Numbered from the stretch's first letter, positions 1-6,167 are shown. The stretch is 33,732 nucleotides of DNA from a virus (IMGVR_UViG_3300047325_000009:1-33732), one strand, 5' to 3'. Made by a program: numbers and translations. The notes: generated from the sequence alone by a model not told the origin.

Positions 1-172
1 ACATCCCGAATTGGTCGATATACCGCATGAGCTGCTTTACCGCGCCTGGAATGCGCCGGTAACCGTCTTCCCATTTGCGATAGGAAACAACAGGGTGCCC
101 AACGACCCGCGCCGCTTCAACTTCACTAAGGCCGAGGGCTTTGCGCCATGCAGTGAGATCGCGCCCGGTCAT
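1..172 (-). CDS. XRE-type HTH regulator, partial at left edge
   Basis: Reading leftward from an ATG at 172-170, 57 codons run without a stop to the window edge. The product starts MTGRDLTAWRKALGLS and continues through GHPVVSYRKWEDGYRRIP, which is the typical helix-turn-helix layout of a Cro/C1-type regulator (helix 2 LSEVEAARVVG, recognition helix SYRKWEDG). It would bind operator DNA near its own gene. It is transcribed away from all other genes in the window, so the interval between it and position 279 is a divergent control region; a TACAAT-like -10 box on the minus strand lies at 239-244. The C-terminus is outside the window. HTH identity is fairly sure; whether it controls lysogeny or another switch is inference. 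Confidence 0.7.
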   Translation of the reverse strand, partial: MTGRDLTAWRKALGLSEVEAARVVGHPVVSYRKWEDGYRRIPGAVKQLMRYIDQFGM

Positions 173-278
173 GGCGCGTCACGAAAAAAAGCGTGCAAGA
201 AAGGAACTCCTGAACATACTTCGCGTTCATTACATCCCATTGTATCATTGGAGGCAAGCGAATTTAGGGCGCCTGATC

Positions 279-434
279 ATGCGCTACACCCGCGTCGGCG
301 GCATCCGCTTCGTTCGCATCGGCAGGCTGCAATTCTCGTTCTGCGTCTGCCGCCGCTCCATCTTGCCCGCGTTCGATGACGAGGCGTTCGTCACCTACGC
401 TATCTGCGCGGTGCTGGCCTTCGCGGCGGCTTGA
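279..434 (+). CDS. small membrane protein
   Basis: A 51-residue protein beginning MRYTRVGGIRFVRIGRLQ, with a basic N-terminal half, a CVCRRS motif, and a hydrophobic C-terminal segment (about residues 36-51, FVTYAICAVLAFAAA) that should cross the membrane once. The reading frame stays open upstream as far as 141, but the added residues look like non-coding translation and would overlap the divergent regulator, so the ATG at 279 is chosen. No good ribosome binding site is visible. Proteins starting with this MRYTRVGG-like sequence seem familiar from alphaproteobacterial prophages, but I cannot name a function. Confidence 0.5.
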   Translation: MRYTRVGGIRFVRIGRLQFSFCVCRRSILPAFDDEAFVTYAICAVLAFAAA

Positions 435-464
435 CACCCGGCCCACTCTCTGCCAGCCTCTACC

Positions 465-503
465 CAACGCCCCTCCCGGTCCCGTCCGGTCGCAGGGGCG
501 TTG
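465..503 (+). terminator. strong stem-loop after the small membrane gene
   Basis: A perfect 10-bp inverted repeat, CAACGCCCCT at 465-474 and AGGGGCGTTG at 494-503, with a 19-nt loop. It lies 30 nt after the stop of the upstream gene and before the AAGACAG repeat array. No U-run follows, so it may be a Rho-independent-like terminator of weak type, an RNA-stabilising hairpin or a protein site. Confidence 0.4.
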
Positions 504-517
504 CCACGTCTAGGCAT

Positions 518-796
518 TGTCTTACGCCGCGCCATCAAGACAGCAGCAAGACAGCTTACAAGACGCTTTTAGCCAACGATATCAACGTTGTCTCACGCCA
601 CCGGCTTGTCTTGTGGATTCTACGCGTATGCGTGTGCATACCCACATCCTATTATATATATATTTCTTATAAGACAGATGAGAGAGAAGAAGGAGCATTC
701 CGTTGTTTTTAAAGGAAAATTTCTGTCTTTTGATCACAAGACAGACCAAGACAAACGCGACAAGCCATTGATAAAAAAGATATTTTTGTAAGACAG
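518..796. repeat. AAGACAG iteron-like array upstream of terminase
   Basis: Positions 435-898 hold no credible gene. Within them the motif (C/T)AAGACAG or a one-base variant occurs about eleven times. Direct copies lie at 536, 547, 559 (CAAGACG), 670, 737, 747 and 789; inverted copies lie at about 518 (TGTCTTA), 588 (TTGTCTC), 606 (TTGTCTTG) and 723 (CTGTCTTT). Neighbouring copies are 10-12 bp apart (536/547/559 and 737/747), so they face one side of the helix. The segment 640-790 is very AT-rich, including a TATATATATA run, in a GC-rich genome. Known analogues are terminase-binding arrays (cos/pac sites), plasmid-type replication iterons and operator arrays. The position just before terS favours a packaging site, but this is inference. 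Confidence 0.7.
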
Positions 797-898
797 GGTG
801 CGAGACGGACAGCCTCCGCTTTCGTCTCAAACACCCACCTAGACGAACCGAGGCACAGCGGGTATCATCGGCGCCATCGAATTTTTCAGGAGGGTGAT

Positions 899-1315
899 GT
901 GGCGAAAGCTGGCCGAAAGGTTCAATTCGAGCCGGTCGATTTCGTCGCGACGATCTGTGCTCGGATTGCATCAGGGGAAAGCCTTCGCCGCGTTTGTGAG
1001 ACTTCCGGATTTCCCAGCGTCGGAGTGTTTCTTGAGTGGTGTGCGACTGACGCTCACATTGCCGAGCAATACGCTCGCGCCAGAGATACGCAGGCCGATC
1101 ACTACGCGGACGATCTGATCGAGATCGCGGACACCGAGGAAGATCCCCAGCGCGCCAAGGTGCGGATCGATGCGCGCAAGTGGGTTGCATCGAAGCTCAA
1201 GCCCAAGCGCTACGGCGACAAGCTCGACCTCGCGGTGTCGGGTGAGTTGAAAACCGTTCCCGACGATCAGCTAGACGAACGCCTGACCAAGCTGCTGGCG
1301 AAGAATGCCGGCTGA
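899..1315 (+). CDS. terS: terminase small subunit
   Basis: 138 residues starting at GTG 899, four bases after a strong AGGAGGG ribosome binding site (888-894). The small subunit recognises the packaging site on phage DNA and hands it to the large subunit. The N-terminal half (FVATICARIASGESLRRVCETSGFP) has the helix-turn-helix of the Rhizobiales-type phage terminase small subunits. It is followed by FLEWCATDAHIAEQYARARD, an oligomerising helical segment, and a basic stretch with RKWVASKLKPKRYGDK near residue 95, typical of this family. The 3' end overlaps the large subunit gene by 11 nt, which indicates translational coupling. The repeat array immediately upstream is a possible target of this protein. 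Confidence 0.85.
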   Translation: MAKAGRKVQFEPVDFVATICARIASGESLRRVCETSGFPSVGVFLEWCATDAHIAEQYARARDTQADHYADDLIEIADTEEDPQRAKVRIDARKWVASKLKPKRYGDKLDLAVSGELKTVPDDQLDERLTKLLAKNAG

Positions 1316-2051
1316 TCTGTCGGCGCTATCCGTGGCCGAGAAGCGCGAGCTGTTGGCGCTGCTGGAGGAAAAGGAACGGCGCCGTTCGATGCGTCGAATC
1401 GAGACGTACTATCCCGACGAAGGGCCGTTGCGGCGCGAATTATACCCGAAGCATATCGCTTTCTTTGCTGCCGGCGCAGAACATCGAGAGCGACTTATGT
1501 TGGCTGCCAATCGTGTTGGGAAGACCGAGGGAATTGGCGGTTACGAAACCTCTGTGCATCTGACGGGACTGTATCCAAAATGGTGGACGGGCCGAAGGTT
1601 CAACGGTCCAATCCAGGCTTGGGCGGCGGGTGCGTCCAACGAGACGACGCGCGACATCGTGCAGGCCAAGCTGCTTGGCGGCGTTTCATGGGACGGATCG
1701 AGAAAAGGAGTCAAGGGCACTGGATTGATCCCCGGCGAGACCATCGGAACCATTGCGTGGAAGCAAGGCGTTAACGATCTGGTCGATACGGTACAGGTGC
1801 GTCACGTCAGCGGCGGATGGTCTGTGCTGGGGATCAAATCTTACCAGCAGGGGCGCAAATCGTTTGAGGGCACCGAAAAGGATCTCGTGTGGCTGGACGA
1901 AGAGCCGCCAATCGATGTCTACTCGGAATGCCTAGTTCGGACCATGACCACAAACGGGCTCGTACTCCTGACGTTTACGCCACTGGAAGGTATGAGCCAG
2001 GTGGTTATGTCGTTCCTGGAGAATGGCAAGCTGCCGGATAGCATGTCATGA
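1305..2051 (+). CDS. terL: terminase large subunit, ATPase part
   Basis: 248 residues holding the N-terminal ATPase domain of the packaging motor. A Walker A-like motif AANRVGKTEG lies near residues 68-77, the Walker B motif DLVWLDEE at 193-200, and the coupling motif TFTPLEG at 223-229. The protein then stops at a TGA (2049-2051) in the middle of the usual linker to the nuclease domain. The rest of terL resumes in another frame at 2189. In a normal terL, NGKLPDSMS would run straight into RYVGTCTWDDVPHL, so almost nothing of the protein is missing: the gene is interrupted rather than decayed. Either two polypeptides act as a split motor, or the RNA or ribosome bridges the gap. Confidence 0.85.
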   Translation: MPADLSALSVAEKRELLALLEEKERRRSMRRIETYYPDEGPLRRELYPKHIAFFAAGAEHRERLMLAANRVGKTEGIGGYETSVHLTGLYPKWWTGRRFNGPIQAWAAGASNETTRDIVQAKLLGGVSWDGSRKGVKGTGLIPGETIGTIAWKQGVNDLVDTVQVRHVSGGWSVLGIKSYQQGRKSFEGTEKDLVWLDEEPPIDVYSECLVRTMTTNGLVLLTFTPLEGMSQVVMSFLENGKLPDSMS

Positions 2052-2188
2052 GAGCGGCATGGCGCTCTGCCGCTCTCATTGGGCGGATCTAATTTGGCAA
2101 AAAACATCCAGCTACTTTGCGCCACCTGCAACCTCTCAAAAAAGGCTAAGCACCCTCTTGTTTGGGCGCAATCTCTCGGATTTTTGCT
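2046..2188 (+). other. about 146-nt insertion splitting terL, with perfect hairpin
   Basis: Aligning the two terL parts by protein logic places an insertion between ATG (2043-2045) and ATG (2189-2191); joining at these two identical codons gives DSM-SRYV with no loss. The insertion begins with a stop codon. It contains a perfect 11-bp stem, ATGAGAGCGGC (2048-2058) paired with 2069-2079 around a 10-nt loop, and a second 7-bp stem TTGCGCC (2117-2123) with GGCGCAA (2165-2171). A TAATTTGGCA 10-mer at 2090-2099 recurs in gene 26001-30974. Length is not a multiple of three. It is too short for a usual group I intron. A remnant intron, a translational bypass element and a simple split of the gene are all possible; I cannot decide. 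Confidence 0.6.
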
Positions 2189-3952
2189 ATGAGCCGGTAC
2201 GTGGGCACCTGCACGTGGGATGATGTTCCGCACCTATCCCAGCAGGCCAAGGATGAGCTTTGGGCTTCAATTCCGCCATTCCAGCGTGACGCGCGATCTA
2301 AAGGCGTTCCCCAGCTCGGTAGCGGCAGCATCTACCCTGTCGGCGAGTCCGATATCACCTGCGTGCCTTTCGACATCCCCGCTCACTGGAAGCATGTTTA
2401 CGCGATGGATGTAGGATGGAATCGCACGGCAGTCCTTTGGGGTGCGCTGGATAGTGAGGCTGACGTGCTGTACCTCTACAGCGAGCATTATCGAGGTCAG
2501 GCAGAACCCGCTATCCATGCACAGTCCATTAGAGCGCGAGGGGCATGGATACCCGGCGTGATTGATCCTGCCGCCCGAGGCCGCGCTCAAACAGATGGGC
2601 AACAGCTTTTGGTGGTTTATCAGGAATTGGGCCTTAACCTGACAATCGCAAATAACGCAGTGGATGCGGGAATATATCAAGTTTGGACAAGACTATCCAC
2701 TGGTCGCTTGAAAGTGTTTTCGACACTTCAAAGTTTCTTTGGGGAGTATCGACTTTACCGGCGAGACGAAAAAGGGAAAATCGTCAAGGAGTCAGACCAT
2801 TTGATGGATTGCTGCTTCGCCCCGGAGACAATGGTCTGGACCGATAAAGGTCTCCGTCCTATCTCTGCATTGGATGGCACGAGCGGGAATGTGTATTCGA
2901 TCGATGGAGAAATCCTGCCTTATATCGCGTGTCGAATGACTGGGAAAAATCGTCGTCTTTTGACCGTTTCATTTTCCGATGGGACCGAAATTCGGTGCAC
3001 TCCCGATCATAGATTCCTCACGCCAAATGGGTGGGTGCCGGCAATTGATCTTATGGGCGCCGAATGTTATACCTCTGTATCTAATGGAAACAGAGGCGCA
3101 TCGTGGACCCAACAATTATCAACCAAAGATGCCAGGAGTTTCGCGGGACAAGGTATTATCTTTGCGGAAAATATTTTACCCGAAACGGGGATTTGCTCCA
3201 TCGAGCGGTATGGGCTTTCAACAACAGCTGGGCCGGAATACCAAAAGGTTTCCATGTCCATCACAAGGACCATGATCGAGCAAACAACCGCGCAGATAAT
3301 CTCGAATTGGTCGAAGCCTCTGCGCATTTGTCGCGCCACCATACGGGCCACAGTCGAGCTATTACGCTCAAAGCTCTGCAAAAAGCTGCAGGGTGGCACG
3401 GAAGCGATGAAGGCAAGATATGGCACAGGGGGCATTACGCGAAGAACGCGGATCTTCTCCACGTCATCGGAGAATTCCAATGCGTTGAATGCGGCGCTCC
3501 TTACAACGCTCAAATCAATGGGCGCAACAAATTTTGCTCAAACAATTGCAAGACACGTTATCGGCGCAGATCAAAAGTGGACGATGCGCCTCGAAATTGT
3601 GTCGTATGCGGTGTCGAGTTTATTAGCAACAAGTACAGCAAAACCAAAACATGCGGCTCAATCTGCCACGGTGTTCTGTCTGGACGTTCTAGACGAGGGG
3701 CATCGAAGCGAGGTTTATTGCCTGACGGTCCCAAAAAATGAGGCCTTTGCCGTTGGGACTGGCGGCATTATCGCGCATAACTGCCGCTACATGTGCATGA
3801 GCGGGATTGACCTTGCATCGTTCCGCCCAATGGAAGACTTCAAGCAGCGGTTCGGCATCAAGCCCCAACATACCGTGGAATACGATCCGTTCTCCCGCGA
3901 CCGTGTAACCGGCGGCCAGCAGCAACCGGGATCGCGCCACGTCGTCGGCTGA
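2189..3952 (+). CDS. terL: terminase large subunit, nuclease part, with intein
   Basis: 587 codons: 208 extein codons, a 323-codon intein (2813-3781) and 56 extein codons. The spliced product carries the RNase H-like nuclease that cuts concatemers. WDDVPHL, QRDARSKGVPQLGSG and IYPV match terL linker sequences; acidic nuclease residues are visible in YAMDVGW, GVIDPA and SDHLMD. The intein sits right behind the last of these, a typical highly conserved intein site. ATG 2189 is chosen because MSRYVG continues the broken ATPase part; the frame is also open from a TTG at 2162. The ribosome binding site is weak (CGGA about 8 nt upstream). Codons near the intein are unlike the GC-ending codons of the virion genes. 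Confidence 0.85.
   Translation: MSRYVGTCTWDDVPHLSQQAKDELWASIPPFQRDARSKGVPQLGSGSIYPVGESDITCVPFDIPAHWKHVYAMDVGWNRTAVLWGALDSEADVLYLYSEHYRGQAEPAIHAQSIRARGAWIPGVIDPAARGRAQTDGQQLLVVYQELGLNLTIANNAVDAGIYQVWTRLSTGRLKVFSTLQSFFGEYRLYRRDEKGKIVKESDHLMDCCFAPETMVWTDKGLRPISALDGTSGNVYSIDGEILPYIACRMTGKNRRLLTVSFSDGTEIRCTPDHRFLTPNGWVPAIDLMGAECYTSVSNGNRGASWTQQLSTKDARSFAGQGIIFAENILPETGICSIERYGLSTTAGPEYQKVSMSITRTMIEQTTAQIISNWSKPLRICRATIRATVELLRSKLCKKLQGGTEAMKARYGTGGITRRTRIFSTSSENSNALNAALLTTLKSMGATNFAQTIARHVIGADQKWTMRLEIVSYAVSSLLATSTAKPKHAAQSATVFCLDVLDEGHRSEVYCLTVPKNEAFAVGTGGIIAHNCRYMCMSGIDLASFRPMEDFKQRFGIKPQHTVEYDPFSRDRVTGGQQQPGSRHVVG
2813..3781 (+). other. intein within terL
   Basis: The sequence starts with Cys1 in CFAPETMVWTDKGLRPI (block A). 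It continues with TVSFSDGTEIRCTPDHRFLT (block B, with the TxxH motif) and ends with EVYCLTVPKNEAF (block F) and GGIIAHN followed by Cys (block G, penultimate His and terminal Asn, +1 Cys). All residues needed for splicing are present. Removal joins HLMDC to CRYMCMSG. At 323 residues it is longer than a mini-intein, but the middle (about 3100-3660) does not look like an endonuclease in this frame. In that region the HNH endonuclease is encoded in a different frame, so the intein-frame residues there are an overprinted linker kept free of stops. Confidence 0.88.
3103..3741 (+). CDS. HNH homing endonuclease nested out of frame in intein
   Basis: 212 residues from GTG 3103, preceded by AGAGG six bases upstream, in a different frame from the surrounding intein. 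The HNH_3-type core is clear: LLHRAVWAF, then IPKGFHVHHKDHDRANNRAD (about residues 46-65) and NLELV, giving the His-His-Asn catalytic set. Two Cys4 zinc ribbons follow: CVECG with FCSNNC (127-149), and CVVCG with TCGSIC (166-188), probably for DNA binding. The gene ends at 3741 inside intein block F/G coding sequence. It likely cuts intein-less terL alleles and drives spread of the element. Usually an intein endonuclease is fused in frame; here it must be translated independently. Confidence 0.85.
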   Translation: MDPTIINQRCQEFRGTRYYLCGKYFTRNGDLLHRAVWAFNNSWAGIPKGFHVHHKDHDRANNRADNLELVEASAHLSRHHTGHSRAITLKALQKAAGWHGSDEGKIWHRGHYAKNADLLHVIGEFQCVECGAPYNAQINGRNKFCSNNCKTRYRRRSKVDDAPRNCVVCGVEFISNKYSKTKTCGSICHGVLSGRSRRGASKRGLLPDGPKK

Positions 3953-3959
3953 CGTAAAA

Positions 3960-3988
3960 CGGGCCATCCAGTCTCCCAGATCGGCCCG
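3960..3988 (+). terminator. stem-loop after terL
   Basis: CGGGCCATC at 3960-3968 pairs with GATCGGCCCG at 3979-3988 with one bulged base, 7 nt after the terL stop codon. No U-run follows. It may end or stabilise the terminase mRNA before the accessory island. Confidence 0.35.
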
Positions 3989-4000
3989 AGTGTCCGTTGC

Positions 4001-4312
4001 ATGATTGGCGAGGCTTACTTTCGGACCGCTCCTGCGCTTTACCCATGCGCGCCCGTTACTAGGATACCGGGGCCGTGCGCGTTAGAGATCGATGCCTGTG
4101 ACGCGCCTGGACGGCGGCGCGGCGTAAGATGCGGGCTCCCCAATTTTGGCGATTATGCACTTGACCCAGAAATAGCGGCGCGTTCAATCGGCAACGAACT
4201 GCGGCGATTTAAGGGGATTAAATACCGGCAAGAAGGTCGCAATTGGTTTCTTATCTCTAGGCCAGAAACAGAAACGGCGGAGGGTGCCCTGGAAAGCGCC
4301 TCCGCCGCGTAG
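4001..4312 (+). CDS. hypothetical protein, possibly a 5'-damaged gene
   Basis: An open frame of 103 codons. Only the C-terminal half looks like real protein: NFGDYALDPEIAARSIG, NELRRFKGIKYRQEGRNWFLI, resembling a small winged-helix-like or nucleic-acid-binding end. The first 45 residues are rich in Pro, Cys and Arg and look like translated non-coding DNA; there is no ribosome binding site at ATG 4001 and no other start codon before the good part. The gene may have lost its own 5' end through a rearrangement next to terL. A 9-bp inverted repeat (4275-4283 with 4299-4307) falls within its last codons. Function unknown. Confidence 0.3.
   Translation: MIGEAYFRTAPALYPCAPVTRIPGPCALEIDACDAPGRRRGVRCGLPNFGDYALDPEIAARSIGNELRRFKGIKYRQEGRNWFLISRPETETAEGALESASAA
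4275..4307 (+). terminator. 9-bp GC-rich stem-loop
   Basis: CGGCGGAGG at 4275-4283 and CCTCCGCCG at 4299-4307 form a perfect stem with a 15-nt loop at the very end of the preceding open frame. No U-run follows, so termination is only one possible role. Confidence 0.35.
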
Positions 4313-4340
4313 CTGCATCAATCGTAGAAAGGAGGCCGCT

Positions 4341-4490
4341 ATGCAACCACCGTAACCTATACCAACCGAGGCCCGGACTTACTGGACGCTTGAAGCGATC
4401 CACTCGTTCCGCAACTCCGTAGGGAGAGAACCTATCCCCAGCCTGCCGATAAAATCGCGCGGGCTGGACCCAATTCCATTACTGGAATGA
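4341..4490 (+). pseudogene. small gene broken by two indels
   Basis: A near-perfect ribosome binding site (AAAGGAGG, 4328-4335) sits 5 nt before ATG 4341, yet that frame stops after four codons (MQPP). One other frame continues as ATTVTYTNRGPD, and the starting frame then carries YWTLEAIHSFRNSVGREPIP followed by SLPIKSRGLDPIPLLE and a stop at 4488-4490. Adding one base after the ATG and removing one T near 4380 would restore a single protein of about 49 residues starting MATTVTYTNRGPDYWTLEAI. I infer a recently damaged gene or sequencing errors; the function is unknown. Confidence 0.4.
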
Positions 4491-4529
4491 GGGAAATCCT
4501 ACACCTTTTTGAGGATTCTGGGAAGAGAT

Positions 4530-4673
4530 ATGGCCGAAGATACCGAAGAACAGTTCAGCCCTGAGGATGCGGCGCGTCGCCGCGACGAAATCATCCGTAG
4601 GATGATCGCCACGCCTCCTAAGCCTCACAAAGATTCGACGCCTAAGCCCAAGCGCATCAAGTCCGACACGTAA
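4530..4673 (+). CDS. 47-residue charged hypothetical protein
   Basis: MAEDTEEQFSPEDAARRRDE begins a short, highly charged, helical protein with a Lys/Pro-rich tail (TPKPKRIKSDT). A GGAAG purine stretch lies a few bases before the ATG. Small proteins with the pattern SPEDAARRRDEIIRRMI and a basic Pro-containing tail occur in alphaproteobacterial prophages; the role is unknown. About 150 nt between this gene and 4826 contain no credible gene. Confidence 0.6.
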   Translation: MAEDTEEQFSPEDAARRRDEIIRRMIATPPKPHKDSTPKPKRIKSDT

Positions 4674-4790
4674 GAGGCATTGACCATCAATACGTGGGCC
4701 GGATTAGACCGGCGCGCCTAAGTTCCCGCATCTGAGAACGCGTTAGCTTCGTTTTATGCTGCGCGCTCGGACGCTACAGGTCAACGGGTA

Positions 4791-4817
4791 TTGCACACGA
4801 GGCGGCGTTCGTATACT
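4791..4817 (+). promoter_or_regulatory. possible promoter of a leaderless transcript
   Basis: TTGCAC (4791-4796) and TATACT (4812-4817) are good -35 and -10 matches, although the spacer is only 15 nt. The start codon of the next gene lies at 4826, about where transcription would begin, and no ribosome binding site is present. A leaderless message is therefore plausible. This is a consensus match only. Confidence 0.35.
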
Positions 4818-4825
4818 GTGCACGG

Positions 4826-4972
4826 ATGGCTAAGCAAAATATCGTGCCGTTTCGGCTGAAGGATGACGAATTGGCGGCTGTCAAGCAGGCTGCTGCTGAC
4901 GAGGATCGCGCCGTGAGCGCGTGGGTTCGCATGGTCGTGCTGACACGGTTGCGGTCGGAGGGGCGGCTATGA
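4826..4972 (+). CDS. 48-residue ribbon-helix-helix-like protein
   Basis: MAKQNIVPFRLKDDELAAVK starts with a short strand (NIVPFRL) followed by two helices (KDDELAAVKQAAADEDRAV and SAWVRMVVLTRLRSEG). This is the layout of Arc/CopG-type ribbon-helix-helix DNA-binding proteins, which work as dimers with the strand in the DNA major groove. The length fits. It is the first gene of a chain of overlapping small genes (its TGA overlaps the next ATG), so it may regulate the chain. Family assignment rests on pattern alone. Confidence 0.6.
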   Translation: MAKQNIVPFRLKDDELAAVKQAAADEDRAVSAWVRMVVLTRLRSEGRL

Positions 4973-5280
4973 GGGAGTTCCGAAAGCGCTTGGTCGAGGC
5001 TGCCTATGCGCAGATCGATTCCGAGTGCTCGTATGTCGGACCCTTGGATGACGGCCAGCATGTCACGTTAGACGGGGACATCAATCTCCATGCCTTGGTC
5101 GAGGCGATCCTCACGGCGATGCGCGAGCCGCCCGGGGCGATGGCAATTTCTGGAGGCGATGTTACGGATGAGGATGGAGATTATTGTGTGGGGAATATTG
5201 TGTCGAAAAATGTTTGGCAAGCCATGATCGACGAGGCCCTGAAACGACCCGCGCCGCCCTATTCCTGTTCCTGGCCGTGA
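4969..5280 (+). CDS. 103-residue acidic hypothetical protein
   Basis: The start ATG overlaps the previous stop (ATGA). The product runs MREFRKRLVEAAYAQIDSE, then LHALVEAILTAMREPPGAMA and VSKNVWQAMIDEALKRP. It is soluble, acidic and has a pattern of helices around a short acidic strand segment (DVTDEDGDYCVGN). I do not recognise a family with certainty; small proteins with the phrase VWQAMIDEAL occur among prophage accessory genes. Its last codons overlap a possible micro-gene ending at 5342. Confidence 0.6.
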   Translation: MREFRKRLVEAAYAQIDSECSYVGPLDDGQHVTLDGDINLHALVEAILTAMREPPGAMAISGGDVTDEDGDYCVGNIVSKNVWQAMIDEALKRPAPPYSCSWP

Positions 5281-5342
5281 TGGCGAACGCGCCGCACGAC
5301 ATGGTGAGCGCCGCGCAGGTGGCGATGTGGATGAGTCGATGA
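5280..5342 (+). CDS. possible 20-residue micro-protein
   Basis: ATG 5280 overlaps the previous stop and gives MANAPHDMVSAAQVAMWMSR, ending at a TGA that overlaps the next ATG. The same frame is open further upstream to a TTG at 5214, which would add a hydrophobic stretch ALFLFLAVMANAP and make a 42-residue membrane peptide overlapping the upstream gene. Overlaps at both ends suggest translation, but the evidence is thin. Confidence 0.3.
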   Translation: MANAPHDMVSAAQVAMWMSR

Positions 5343-5416
5343 CCATCCACATAGCCCCGATCCTGATCGTGTGCGCCGTGCTGGCTGTGGGCGTGTGCGT
5401 GAGGTGGATGCGATGA
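5339..5416 (+). CDS. 25-residue single-pass membrane peptide
   Basis: MTIHIAPILIVCAVLAVGVC then VRWMR: almost entirely one hydrophobic helix with a basic tail, so it should sit in the inner membrane with the C-terminus inside. The ATG overlaps the stop of the micro-ORF ending at 5342, and its own stop overlaps the ATG of the next gene (ATGA at 5413). This arrangement supports translation by coupling. The function is unknown; it is far too short for a classical holin. Confidence 0.45.
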   Translation: MTIHIAPILIVCAVLAVGVCVRWMR

Positions 5417-5700
5417 CCCTTCCCCGCTATCAACAGTCCCGCGTCATCACCGCCGCGCGCATCCTGAGCGTGAACGCCAAGTTCAAGTCAATCACGGTCG
5501 AGGACGCGTATGGACAGCCCCAGACGTTGCAGGCTGCGGAGTGGGCGCGCGAGGGTGATCCGAGCGTTGGGGATTACTTCGTTGAGATGGAGGACGGTTC
5601 GCGTAGCTGGATCGAGGCCGATGCGATCCAAGCATGGAAGCGCATGCCGGACGAGGAGATCCCCACGCGGGACTTCAACAAGATGCTGGGTGGGAATTGA
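5413..5700 (+). CDS. 95-residue hypothetical phage protein
   Basis: The product starts MTLPRYQQSRVITAARILSV, continues with FKSITVEDAYGQPQTL and WAREGDPSVGDYFVEMEDGS, and ends with TRDFNKMLGGN. It appears to be a small beta-rich protein with a helical tail. The start overlaps the upstream stop and the stop overlaps the next ATG at 5700, so it is a middle member of the coupled accessory chain. Similar RVITAAKI...W...P..GDYFV proteins seem to occur in related prophages, but no function is known to me. Confidence 0.6.
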   Translation: MTLPRYQQSRVITAARILSVNAKFKSITVEDAYGQPQTLQAAEWAREGDPSVGDYFVEMEDGSRSWIEADAIQAWKRMPDEEIPTRDFNKMLGGN

Positions 5701-5879
5701 TGGCCGACACTCCCGAACCCGTCGCCGTCTCGATCATGCTGGGCGAGGGCGCGTCCCCGTGTGAGATCGCGTTCTCGGACGGTACGAGCGTCACCGTGAC
5801 ATCGGCCCAGGCTCAGGCTATTATTGCCTCCGTCACGGCCGGCGAGCCGTGTTTGAAATCCTCAGTAGCGAGTACCTGA
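5700..5879 (+). CDS. 59-residue hypothetical protein
   Basis: MADTPEPVAVSIMLGEGASP, then EIAFSDGTSVTVTSAQAQAI and IASVTAGEP. A short beta-hairpin-like protein with a helical end (SAQAQAIIASV). The ATG overlaps the upstream TGA. Nothing in it points to an enzyme; it might be a small virion or accessory protein. Confidence 0.55.
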   Translation: MADTPEPVAVSIMLGEGASPCEIAFSDGTSVTVTSAQAQAIIASVTAGEPCLKSSVAST

Positions 5880-5881
5880 CC

Positions 5882-6136
5882 ATGGGCTTCGGCGGCGCAC
5901 CAACCCCTGCACCGGCACCGGCTGCACCTCCTGCGGCTCACCCGGCCACGATTGCCGATCCGGCCGTGGCGTCAAGCGCAGCCAACGCACGCGCACGGGC
6001 TGCCGCAGCGGCTGGAGCGTCCGGTTTCGCGGGCACGGTCGGCGCTGGCGGAGCAGGTGGTCTCGTGGCGCCCCAGACTGCAAGTGCGACGCTGTTGGGC
6101 GGCGGCACGGCTAATCCGGGGACGGGTTCCACCTGA
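5882..6136 (+). CDS. 84-residue Pro/Ala/Gly-rich phage protein
   Basis: From ATG 5882: MGFGGAPTPAPAPAAPPAAH, then a helical Ala-rich stretch (VASSAANARARAAAAAGASG) and a Gly-rich end with SATLLGG. Phage proteins that open with MGFGG and a proline tract and end with a TLLGG-like motif are common near head genes of alphaproteobacterial phages. They are thought to be minor structural proteins, but the role is not established. The composition (Ala, Gly, Pro) is extreme, and the length fits that group. Confidence 0.6.
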   Translation: MGFGGAPTPAPAPAAPPAAHPATIADPAVASSAANARARAAAAAGASGFAGTVGAGGAGGLVAPQTASATLLGGGTANPGTGST

Positions 6137-6167
6137 CACTCATCACGCTAGGCGACAGGAGCACATG

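Noticed and set aside
582-1190. A 202-codon leftward frame over the repeat array and terS
   Set aside because: It crosses two unlike regions, has no protein pattern and no start signal; the array below it is non-coding.
2979-3275. A third open frame inside the intein beginning upstream of the HNH gene
   Set aside because: Its sequence has no HNH motif or family pattern; the HNH protein lies in a different frame.
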